A stretch of DNA of 64,000 nucleotides from Rhizobium etli_C (GTDB lineage Bacteria; Pseudomonadota; Alphaproteobacteria; Rhizobiales; Rhizobiaceae). Of the stretch, positions 17,166 through 26,000 are shown one piece after another. How positions within the stretch are numbered: the stretch's first letter is position 1; each line of letters starts with the position of its first letter. The notes under the pieces were generated by a model. That model saw only the letters and a program-made list of their open reading frames with translations, did no database searches and had not been told where the DNA came from. The translations under genes and the position numbers were made by a program. The stretch lies in the NCBI RefSeq assembly GCF_014198605.1, contig NZ_JACIHU010000003.1; one strand, given 5' to 3'.

Positions 17166-17285
17166 ATGGTTCGCGACGAACACGCCATTGCCGCATGCAG
17201 TGACCGGGCACGGGTTGCCGGGGTGGATATTGCCGTTCCGGTTTCTGCCAAAACCAAGGCCAAAACGACGACGAAAACCGTCTGA
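17166..17285 (+). CDS. Possible 39-residue peptide upstream of asd
   Basis: An ATG preceded by AAGGAATCTCC opens a short frame, MVRDEHAIAACSDRARVAGV...AKTKAKTTTKTV, ending in a Lys/Thr-rich tail. It ends 112 bases before asd. It has a plausible ribosome binding site but no recognisable family, so it may be a small protein, a leader peptide, or chance. Confidence 0.3.
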   Translation: MVRDEHAIAACSDRARVAGVDIAVPVSAKTKAKTTTKTV

Positions 17286-17397
17286 CGTCTCTGGCCTGCC
17301 GCTCTCTCCCCGGCTCGGCTGGGGACAGGAAGACGCGATCCGTCGCGCCTTTCCCCCTCACCGGACCAGAGGAGAGAAGAGAAAGAGAGCTTGAGAA

Positions 17398-18432
17398 ATG
17401 GGTTTCAAAGTAGCAATTGCGGGAGCGACCGGAAATGTCGGCCGGGAGATGCTCAACATCCTCTCCGAACGAGGCTTCCCCGCCGATGAGGTCGTGGCGC
17501 TCGCCTCGGCGCGTTCGCAGGGCACCGAGGTGTCCTATGGTGACCGGACATTGAAGGTCTCCAATCTGGAGAACTACGATTTCTCCGACACCGACATCTG
17601 CCTGATGTCGGCCGGCGGCGAGGTTTCCAAGAAGTTCTCGCCGAAGATCGGCCAGCAGGGCTGCGTCGTTATCGACAATTCCTCGGCCTGGCGCTACGAC
17701 GCCGACGTGCCGCTGATCGTGCCGGAAGTGAACCCGGATGCCATCAGCCAGTTCACCAAGCGCAACATCATCGCCAACCCGAATTGCTCGACCGCCCAGC
17801 TTGTGGTGGCGCTGAAGCCGCTGCACGACTTCGCCAAGATCAAGCGCGTCGTCGTCTCGACCTACCAGTCCGTCTCCGGCGCCGGCAAGGACGGCATGGA
17901 CGAGCTCTTCAACCAGACACGCGCCGTCTTCGTCGCCGATCCGATCGAGAACAAGAAGTTCACCAAGCGCATCGCCTTCAACGTCATCCCGCACATCGAT
18001 AGCTTCATGGAAGACGGCTATACCAAGGAAGAGTGGAAGGTGCTGGCCGAGACGAAGAAGATGCTCGACCCGAAGATCAAGGTGACCTGCACGGCCGTGC
18101 GCGTGCCCGTCTTCATCGGCCATTCGGAATCGGTCAACATCGAGTTCGAAAACGAGATCACCGCCGACCAGGCCCGCGACATCCTGCGCGACGCCCCGGG
18201 CTGCCTCGTCATCGACAAGCGCGAGAACGGCGGCTACATCACGCCCTATGAATCCGCCGGCGAAGATGCGACCTACATTTCGCGCATCCGCGAGGACGCG
18301 ACTGTTGAAAACGGCCTCAATATGTGGGTGGTTTCCGACAACCTGCGCAAGGGCGCAGCGCTGAACGCCATCCAGATCGCCGAGCTGCTTGTCAATCGCG
18401 GCCTGGTCAAGCCACGCAAGCAGGCAGCCTGA
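17398..18432 (+). CDS. asd: Aspartate-semialdehyde dehydrogenase
   Basis: NADPH-dependent enzyme, 344 residues, that reduces aspartyl phosphate to the semialdehyde, the branch point to lysine/diaminopimelate, methionine and threonine. FKVAIAGATGNVGREMLNIL is the Rossmann start. The catalytic cysteine is C130 in NPNCSTAQ, and HIDSFMEDGYTKEEWK with the following VPVFIGHSE carries the active-site histidine region. It is monocistronic with a terminator shortly after. Confidence 0.96.
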   Translation: MGFKVAIAGATGNVGREMLNILSERGFPADEVVALASARSQGTEVSYGDRTLKVSNLENYDFSDTDICLMSAGGEVSKKFSPKIGQQGCVVIDNSSAWRYDADVPLIVPEVNPDAISQFTKRNIIANPNCSTAQLVVALKPLHDFAKIKRVVVSTYQSVSGAGKDGMDELFNQTRAVFVADPIENKKFTKRIAFNVIPHIDSFMEDGYTKEEWKVLAETKKMLDPKIKVTCTAVRVPVFIGHSESVNIEFENEITADQARDILRDAPGCLVIDKRENGGYITPYESAGEDATYISRIREDATVENGLNMWVVSDNLRKGAALNAIQIAELLVNRGLVKPRKQAA

Positions 18433-18457
18433 TACCATTTGTAAACCATAAGATGTT

Positions 18458-18485
18458 AAAGCCCTGCTCGCTGAGCGGGGCTTTT
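18458..18485 (+). terminator. Rho-independent terminator of asd
   Basis: AAGCCCTGCTC-GCT-GAGCGGGGCTTTT: a 10-bp stem with one G-U pair and a T-run, 26 bases after the asd stop. Confidence 0.82.
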
Positions 18486-18600
18486 CCGGGCAAATACAAC
18501 TGTATAAGCGATCGCTAAAAGGTGGTCGTGACAAAATCGCGAGTGGCTGGCATCCTCTTGTCCGCCTGAAAGCTATGCAGATCGAGAGTGGGGTTTCTCA

Positions 18601-19425
18601 ATGCGCATGACAAAGTTGTTTCTGGCGGCCGCTGCGGCAATGGGCCTTCTCCATGCGGTACCGGCGTTCGCGCAAGGACCAGAATGTGGCAATACCAGCG
18701 CCGGCTTCGACGCCTGGGTCGCCGATTTCAAACAGACGGCAGCCGCGAACGGCATCAGCCAGTCGGTGCTCAGCCGCGCCTTCGCCAACGTAAACTACAA
18801 CAAGCCGACGATCGCCGCCGACCGCGGCCAGAAAAGCTTCAAGCTCTCCTTCGACGCCTTCATGCAGAAGCGCGGTGGCGCTGCCATCATCTCCCGCGGC
18901 CGTTCGATGAAGGCGTCCAACCAAGCGCTTTTTGCCTCGCTCGAGCGTCGCTTCGGCGTTCCCGCCGGCCCGCTGATCGCCATCTGGGGCATGGAGACCG
19001 GTTTTGGCAGCTATATGGGCAACCAGCATACGCTGTCGGCTGTTTCGACCCTTGCCTATGACTGCCGTCGTTCGGAATATTTCACCGACCAGCTTTATGC
19101 CGCGCTCCAGCTCGTCTCGGAGGGATATCTGAGCCCGCAGGCCAAGGGTGCCGCCCATGGTGAAATCGGCCAGACGCAGTTCCTGCCGAGGAACGTCGTG
19201 CGTTTCGGCGCCGACGGCGACGGCGACGGCCGTGTCGACATGGTCGGTTCCCGTGCCGATGCGCTGGCCTCGACCGCCAATTTTCTCAAGGGCCACGGCT
19301 GGCGGCCCGGCGCCGGCTATCAGCCGGGAGAGCCGAATTTCGCTGCCATCCAGGGCTGGAACGCCGCCAGCGTCTATCAGCAGGCGATTGCCTATATCGG
19401 CCAGCAGATCGACGGCGGCAGATAG
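18601..19425 (+). CDS. Lytic murein transglycosylase, MltB family
   Basis: Periplasmic enzyme, 274 residues, cleaving the MurNAc-GlcNAc bond with 1,6-anhydro product. A Sec signal peptide is clear (MRMTKLFLAAAAAMGLLHAVPAFA, cleaved before QGPECG) without a lipobox. The catalytic glutamate is E132 in WGMETGFGSYMGN, followed by GEIGQTQFLPRNVVRFGADGDGDGRVDM, typical of MltB/SltB. It lacks a C-terminal peptidoglycan-binding domain. It stands alone and shares an intergenic terminator with the cyclase gene. Confidence 0.92.
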   Translation: MRMTKLFLAAAAAMGLLHAVPAFAQGPECGNTSAGFDAWVADFKQTAAANGISQSVLSRAFANVNYNKPTIAADRGQKSFKLSFDAFMQKRGGAAIISRGRSMKASNQALFASLERRFGVPAGPLIAIWGMETGFGSYMGNQHTLSAVSTLAYDCRRSEYFTDQLYAALQLVSEGYLSPQAKGAAHGEIGQTQFLPRNVVRFGADGDGDGRVDMVGSRADALASTANFLKGHGWRPGAGYQPGEPNFAAIQGWNAASVYQQAIAYIGQQIDGGR

Positions 19426-19448
19426 GCCTGCATAGATAGCGATCTCCC

Positions 19449-19478
19449 GAAACGCCGCTGCAAGATGCGGCGTTTTTC
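19449..19478 (+). terminator. Rho-independent terminator of the mltB-like gene
   Basis: AAACGCCGC, 8-base loop, GCGGCGTTTTTC. It reaches the stop codon of the convergent GGDEF gene. Confidence 0.82.
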
Positions 19479-21096
19479 ATAGGCGGGAATCGAAACCACC
19501 GCCGGAGGCCGTCTTGCGGCGCTCCTCTTGCGGCGGAGCCGGTACGACCGGCCCCGAAACGACGCAGTTGCGGCCGGAGGCCTTGGCGGCGTAAAGCGCC
19601 AGATCTGCGCGTTTGACAAGATCCTCGAAGTTCCGGCTTGCGCCGTCGTTTGCCCGGCCGGCGCATCCGAAACTCGCCGTCACCTTCAGCAGCTCGCCGC
19701 TCGGTAAAGGGATTTCCGCCATCTCGATCGCCAGCCGCACCCGCTCGGCAACGATGGCAGCGTCGTCCGGCGTCGAATCGGGCAGAAGCGCCAGGAACTC
19801 CTCGCCGCCGTGACGCACCAAGAGATCGAAGGAGCGGAAATTCTCGCGCGCGATGCCCGCGACATGGCGAAGCACAGCGTCGCCGGCATCATGACCGTTG
19901 ACATCGTTGATCTTCTTGAAATGATCGAGATCGAACAGCACGACGGATATCCAGCGCGATCCGTGTTCGGCCTGGGTAAGAAGTGCCGATGCGGCGACCT
20001 CGAAGCCGCGCCTGTTGTACAGGCCGGTCAGGAGGTCGCTCTGGGCAGCGTTGCGCAACTCCGCCACCAGCGCCTCGCGATCCTGCGTCAGCCGGTCGAT
20101 CAGGCGCAGACCCCTTGCCGCCAGCACCATCACCAAGGTGGCGAGGATCAGCAGACCAGCGCACAGCGCCAGGATCCGCGTCAAATGCAGGTGCGAACGC
20201 GTCGAAAAGCTCTCGCCGGTGTCGTGAATATCTAGGGCGGCTTCGATCATCTTCTGCTGCAGGAAACTCATACGTTCGTTCTGCGCCGTGGCCCAGACGT
20301 CTCGGATTGCGCGCGTCGGCCGCGATCCGGCGAGGATCGCATCGGTGATGGCATTCGCCTTCACCTGGCTGCTGCGGCCGAGATAGCCGACGATATCGCG
20401 CTCGATCGACGTCGCGGAATGGAAGACCATGTGATCCATACCCTCGCCGATCATCACTTTTCCCTGCACGAACAGCTCCACCGGAAATCTGGCGGAAGGG
20501 CCGCGGTCGAGGTAACGCGTGCCGATCCCGGTGATCAGCCTTTCGCCGTAGTAGGTCAGCATGATGCCCATCAGCCGGTTGGACTTCTCGAGCAGCACCG
20601 GATCGTTGATCAGCGGGGAGAGCGCATCGACGACGGCAAGCTGCTTGAGAGCCGCGTACCAGTAGATAGAACCGGGATCGCTGCCGGCATAACGACCCTG
20701 GTCGACGGCGCTTCGGGCGGCGACGATGCGGCTATAGGCGAGGCTGAGAGCCGACAATTCGTCCACGAGCCCTTCGTCGAGCGCATCGCGGGAAGGCAGG
20801 CTGGCGTGAAAAGCCAAGCGTTCGTCGTCGAGCGTCGCCCGGCTGCGCTGCATTTCGATCGCGGTCCTGCTGCTGGGATGGGCGAGATAGCGGCGCGTGG
20901 CGCCGATTTCACTCAGGATCTCCGTGGCGGCGATGGACCCGCCGCGGGCAAGCACGTCGGCGAACTGCCGGTCTTTCTCGAGGTTCCGATATTGTGTCAA
21001 CGAGGTCCGGATGACGACGACACCTTCGATGAGCATGAAGACGAAGGGCAGCATGATGGCCGCCAGAATAACCTTTTTGATGGTTTCGAACTTCAT
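19477..21096 (-). CDS. Membrane diguanylate cyclase (GGDEF)
   Basis: A 539-residue sensor enzyme predicted to make cyclic di-GMP. TM1 is near residues 10-32 (VILAAIMLPFVFMLIEGVVVI), followed by a periplasmic helical sensor region of about 270 residues, TM2 (ILALCAGLLILATLVMVLAA) near residues 310-335, and a C-terminal GGDEF domain with RHGGEEFLALLPD near residue 430. The active-site loop GGEEF is intact. DLLTGLYNRRGFE and FKKINDVNGHDAGDAVL are also canonical. I see no RxxD inhibitory site and no EAL domain. ATG 21096 is chosen over TTG 21102. Confidence 0.92.
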   Translation of the reverse strand: MKFETIKKVILAAIMLPFVFMLIEGVVVIRTSLTQYRNLEKDRQFADVLARGGSIAATEILSEIGATRRYLAHPSSRTAIEMQRSRATLDDERLAFHASLPSRDALDEGLVDELSALSLAYSRIVAARSAVDQGRYAGSDPGSIYWYAALKQLAVVDALSPLINDPVLLEKSNRLMGIMLTYYGERLITGIGTRYLDRGPSARFPVELFVQGKVMIGEGMDHMVFHSATSIERDIVGYLGRSSQVKANAITDAILAGSRPTRAIRDVWATAQNERMSFLQQKMIEAALDIHDTGESFSTRSHLHLTRILALCAGLLILATLVMVLAARGLRLIDRLTQDREALVAELRNAAQSDLLTGLYNRRGFEVAASALLTQAEHGSRWISVVLFDLDHFKKINDVNGHDAGDAVLRHVAGIARENFRSFDLLVRHGGEEFLALLPDSTPDDAAIVAERVRLAIEMAEIPLPSGELLKVTASFGCAGRANDGASRNFEDLVKRADLALYAAKASGRNCVVSGPVVPAPPQEERRKTASGGGFDSRL

Positions 21097-21190
21097 CGCC
21101 AATCGCCACGGTGATCAAGACGTCGGTCGTGCGCGACCAATCCAGGCAGCTTAACAACAATCCTTAAAAAACTGATAAACCCGTTGATTC

Positions 21191-21832
21191 CTAGATCTCG
21201 GGGCGAATGAAATCACGCGTTTCGGCGTCCATGACCCAGAGTTCACCCGTCGATATGTCGAACCAGGCGCCGTGGAGATGCATTTTTCCCGCTTCCTCGA
21301 GCGCCTTGATGTCGGGAAAGCTTCTGAGATTGTCGATCGAATTGCGGATCGAGACACGCTCCAGCGCCGTCTGCCGCTCGGCGGCCGTCATCACGTCATT
21401 GCTCTGGATCTGCTCGGCTGCCGGTTTGACCAGCGACATCCAGCGACCGATGAAATCGCCCGGCGACAGCGGCTCGGCATTCGGATCGAGCGCTGCGCGG
21501 ATGCCGCCGCAGCGGCCATGGCCCATCACGACGATATCCGAGACCTTCAGCGCCTGCACGGCAAATTCGAGCGCGGCCGATGTCGAATGGAAATGACCGT
21601 CCGGCTCGTAAGGCGGCACCATATTGGCGACGTTGCGGATAACGAAAAGCTCACCCGGGCCGGCATCGAAGATCAGCTCGGGCGCCGCACGTGAATCCGA
21701 ACAGGCAATCACCAACGTACTGGGACTTTGACCGTTTTCGGCAAGTTGCCGATACCTGTCGCGGGCGTCGGCGTAACGCCCGTTCATAAAGTTGCGATAA
21801 CCGTCCAGAAGAGTGTTTGGAAAACGCTGCAT
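21191..21832 (-). CDS. Beta-class carbonic anhydrase
   Basis: A 213-residue zinc enzyme interconverting CO2 and bicarbonate. The zinc ligands and catalytic dyad are visible: C44 and the D46/R48 pair in CSDSR, and H105 and C108 in HGRCGG. It has no signal peptide, so it is cytoplasmic, as expected for an enzyme supplying bicarbonate to carboxylases. It is a single gene with 94 bases to the divergently oriented cyclase start. Confidence 0.93.
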   Translation of the reverse strand: MQRFPNTLLDGYRNFMNGRYADARDRYRQLAENGQSPSTLVIACSDSRAAPELIFDAGPGELFVIRNVANMVPPYEPDGHFHSTSAALEFAVQALKVSDIVVMGHGRCGGIRAALDPNAEPLSPGDFIGRWMSLVKPAAEQIQSNDVMTAAERQTALERVSIRNSIDNLRSFPDIKALEEAGKMHLHGAWFDISTGELWVMDAETRDFIRPEI

Positions 21833-21903
21833 GCTTCTCGATTAGCGCGCGCGGAAGACAAGATCAACTGCTGCACCGCAAAATGAGCAAACTGGCAGAT
21901 GCG

Positions 21904-22779
21904 TCATTTTTTCCGCCGCTGCGCCGGATGCACGAGCCGCCGCATCTGCACCATCGCCATCGGCGTCGAAAGGCTGGACGCGTCGCTTGCCAGCATCAAC
22001 TCGTTGCTGCCGCGCTTGACGGCACGCGCGAGCACTTCGAACACGCTGGCGGTGGCAAGCTGCAACGCCTTTTCATCCTCGAGGCCGGACAGCAGCCGCG
22101 ACAGGAAGACCGCGGCGAGCAGGTCGCCGAGACCATTCGGCGGGTTCTCGACGACGCGGTGCTCGGCAAGCAGCGCGTGACGGCCGGAGAGGTAGAGATT
22201 GCCGGTACCGCCCGCCATCATCGGCACCGCCGAGGTGACGAGCATGCGCGATGGCCCGAGCGCCAGCGCCGCCTCCATGATCGCGCTATTGTCGTCAAGT
22301 GCTGCTCCCGACAGCCAGGCGAGCTCGTAGCGGTTCGGCGTCGCCAACGAAGCGAGCGGGATGAGATGGTCACGAATGGCCTCGGCCGTGGCTTCCGGCA
22401 CGTAGAGCCCGCCGAGGTCGCCCATGACGGGATCGCAGACATAGAGCAGTTCGGGATTGCTTTGCCGGAGCGCAGCGATCAGCCGGGCGACGGAGCGCGC
22501 CTGGGCGGCATTGCCGAAATAACCCGAAAGCACTGCCCGGACTTCACCGATCCAAGGCGCACGGATCAGATCGTCGATCGCCGCGTCGAAATCGGCTTCC
22601 GCAAATGTCAGCCGCGTCGAGCTGCCATGGCCGGGATGCCAAGGCAAAACGATAGTCGGCAGCGCCCAGACCGGATGGCCGAGCGTCTCCAGCGCAAACA
22701 CCGCCGCCCGGTTGCCGACCGAGCCGCGCACGACATGGCTGGAAATGACGATGACTGCGCCCGCTGCATTTTCCGACAT
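21904..22779 (-). CDS. pdxY: Pyridoxal kinase PdxY
   Basis: Ribokinase-fold enzyme, 291 residues, phosphorylating pyridoxal in the B6 salvage pathway. VIVISSHVVRGSVGNRAAVFALETLGHPVWALPTI and YVCDPVMGDLGGLYV are strong PdxY/PdxK signatures, and NPPNGLGDLLAAVFLSRLL carries the anion-hole/catalytic-aspartate loop (here NGLGD, where many homologues have GTGD). It reads in the same direction as the carbonic anhydrase, with 71 bases between. Confidence 0.92.
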   Translation of the reverse strand: MSENAAGAVIVISSHVVRGSVGNRAAVFALETLGHPVWALPTIVLPWHPGHGSSTRLTFAEADFDAAIDDLIRAPWIGEVRAVLSGYFGNAAQARSVARLIAALRQSNPELLYVCDPVMGDLGGLYVPEATAEAIRDHLIPLASLATPNRYELAWLSGAALDDNSAIMEAALALGPSRMLVTSAVPMMAGGTGNLYLSGRHALLAEHRVVENPPNGLGDLLAAVFLSRLLSGLEDEKALQLATASVFEVLARAVKRGSNELMLASDASSLSTPMAMVQMRRLVHPAQRRKK

Positions 22780-23056
22780 GATACCGAGGTCCGAATGATG
22801 ATGGCGTTTGATGATCTTTTTGACGCCGCGCTGTCAACCATTCTTCACGTGAGCATGGAAATGTGCGGCGCAAGAAAAAACAAAAAGAGGGCCGTCCACG
22901 TTTGTTTTGGCCACGAAATCGGAAAAATCTCCGACAATTTCCCATTTCCGACGTCAAAAAAGCATCAAAACCATCCCGCTGGCCCCTATTTTAAAGATTT
23001 TTTCGAAGAATCTTCTGCTAGCTTGCAGAAAATCAGTCCATTGCGGGAGGCGATCT

Positions 23057-26000
23057 ATGGCTGCCAGAAACAATCCGAAACGAGAAAAACAGATTGAAGG
23101 CGCGCGAAAGATCGCCAAGGAGAGGGGCGAGGCCCATCTCGATCCGGAAATTCTCTTCGGCCGGGCAAGCAATGACGATCTCGAACGCTACACGCCTGAA
23201 ATGCTGGCGCTTTCTGCCGTGCATTCGGCGAAAGAACTTGCCGCCTGGAACAGCAAGACCCCGCGCGTCAGTATCGACACCATCGGCGGTGTGGCGCCTG
23301 ACGGCATTGCCGTCTCGGTGCTCTCGGTCACCGACCGGAATATGCCTTTCCTCTATGAATCGGTGATGGGTGAAGTGACGAGCACCCACCGCGATCTCTT
23401 CATGGCCGTGCATCCCATCCTCATCATGGAGAAGGGCAAGGCGCCTACGCTCTATTCCGCCGACCAGCCGAGTGATCCCGCGACGCGCGTCAGCCACATC
23501 CAGCTTCATATCGCCCCGTTGAATTCCAGCCAGGCTGCCGATCTCGTCAATCGCATCCAGACCGTGCTCGAACATGTCCGTCTGTCCGTCTCGGACTGGG
23601 AGCCGATGCTTTCCAAGCTCGACGGGGTGATCGCCGAGCTTTCGGCCAATGGCGCCGGCCGCAGGAAGGCCGAACACGCCGAGGCGGTGGCGTTCCTCAC
23701 CTGGCTGCGCGACGAGAATTTCACCTTCCTCGGCATGCGCGAATATGTCTACTCCGGCAAGGGTGCGGATGCCAAGGTCGAGCGCGACAAGGGGACGGGC
23801 CTCGGCATCCTCTCCAATCCCGATGTTCTCGTGCTCCGCACCGGCAAGGATGCCGTCACCACGACACCCGAGATCCTCGCCTTCCTCGACGGCCCCGACT
23901 TCCTGATCGTCACCAAGGCAAACGTGAAATCGATCGTCCATCGCCGCGCCTATATGGATTATGTCGGTGTCAAACGTTTCGACGCCGAAGGCAATGTCAC
24001 TGGTGAACTGCGCATCGTCGGCCTCTTCACCTCGACCGCCTATACCTCGCTCGCCTCGGAAATCCCGTTGCTGCGTTCCAAGATCGAAAAGGTTAAGGAG
24101 CATTTCGGCTTTGACCCGATGAGCCATTCCGGCCGCATGCTGGATAACACGCTGGAATCCTATCCGCGCGACGATCTTTTCCAGATCGACACGACGCTGC
24201 TTGCAAGCTTTGCCGAGCAGATCAACGACCTGGCCGACCGGCCGCGCGTGCGCGTCCTGCCGCGCATCGATCATTTCGACCGCTTTGTCTCGGTCATCGT
24301 CTATGTCCCGCGCGAGGAATACGATTCCATCGTCCGCGAGCGGATCGGCACCTATCTGAAGACCGTCTATGACGGGCGTGTCTCCGCCTATTACCCGGCT
24401 TTCCCCGAAGGCGGCGTGGCCCGCGTGCATTTCATCATCGGTCGCTCCGGCGGCAAGACGCCACGCATTCCGCAAGCCAAGCTCGAGCAGACGATCCGCG
24501 AAATCACCGCCCGCTGGGACGACCGCTTCGAAGCGCTGGCCGGGCCGAAGGCGCCGAAAATATCGGTCGACCAGGCCTTCCAGGATTCCTTCACTCCTGA
24601 GGAAACCGTGGCGGACCTCGCCGATATCGGCGCCTGCGCCGCCGGCGAGCCGCTCCGCATCCAGTTCTATCATCGTCAGGAAGAACAGGGCCGCATCCTT
24701 TCGCTGAAGATCTTCCACGCCGGCGGCCAGCTGGCGCTGTCACGGCGCGTGCCGCTTCTCGAGAACCTCGGCTTCAATGTCGTCAGCGAACGCACCTTCG
24801 ATATCGGGGTGCCGGTCGCCGACGGCCAAACCGAACTCGTCGTGCTGCATGACATGGAGCTCGAGACCCGCAACGGCCGCGACATCGACCTGCAGCGTTA
24901 TGGCGCCGCCCTCGAGGAAGCCTTCGTCGCGGCCTTCGCCGGCACGATCGACAATGACAGCTTCAACCGGCTGATCCTTTCAGCGGGGCTCTCGGCCCGC
25001 GAGACGAATGTGCTGCGCGCCTATGCCCGCTACCTCCGCCAAGCCGGCATCGCCTATTCGCAGGACTATATCGCAACGACGCTCGACAAATATCCTGATG
25101 TCGCTGCCGCCATTTTCCGGCTGTTCCACGACACGCTCGATCCCAAGCTGCCGGAGAAGGCCCGAGTGAAGAAGCTCGCCGAGCTGCACCAGGCGATCGA
25201 GGCCGAGCTTGCCGAGGTACCGAGCCTCGACGACGACCGCATCCTGCGCCGCTACGTCAACATCGTCGATGCAACGCTACGCACCAATTACTTCCAGAAG
25301 AACCCTGATGGTTCGCCGAAACCGATGCTCGCCTTCAAGCTCGATCCGCACCTGGTCGACGGGCTGCCGCAGCCGAAACCCTTCCGCGAGATGTTTGTCT
25401 ACGGCGTCGAGGTCGAAGGTGTGCATCTGCGCTTCGGCAAGGTGGCGCGCGGCGGTCTGCGCTGGTCGGACCGCGCCGAGGATTACCGCACCGAGGTGCT
25501 CGGTCTCGTCAAGGCGCAGCAGGTCAAGAACGCCGTCATCGTGCCGGTCGGCGCCAAGGGCGGCTTCTATCCGAAAAAGCTTCCCGCCGGCGGCAGCCGC
25601 GACGAGATCTTCAATGCCGGCCGCGAGGCCTACAAGACCTATATCCGCACGTTGCTTTCGATCACCGACAATATCTCCGGTGCCGAGATCGTGCCGCCGA
25701 GGGATACGGTGAGACTCGACGGCGACGACCCCTATTTCGTCGTCGCTGCCGACAAGGGCACGGCAACCTTTTCCGACACCGCCAATGCGCTGGCGCAGGA
25801 AGCCGGCTTCTGGCTGGACGACGCCTTCGCCTCCGGCGGCTCGGCCGGTTACGACCACAAGAAGATGGGCATCACTGCCCGCGGCGCCTGGGAAACCGTC
25901 AAACGCCATTTCCGCGAAATGGACATCGACATCCAGACGACCCCCTTCACCGTCGCCGGCGTCGGCGACATGTCCGGCGACGTCTTCGGCAACGGCATGC

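Noticed and set aside
19477..21096. An EAL or HD-GYP domain fused to the GGDEF protein
   Set aside because: The frame ends soon after the GGDEF domain; no second catalytic domain fits.
22838..22858. TTCTTCACGTGAGC, another CACGTG word upstream of gdh
   Set aside because: Only the CACGTGA core matches; too degenerate for parS.
22907..23056. Longer N-terminus for gdh
   Set aside because: AT-rich, Lys/Ser-rich, and lacks a ribosome site, while ATG 23057 has GGGAGG.
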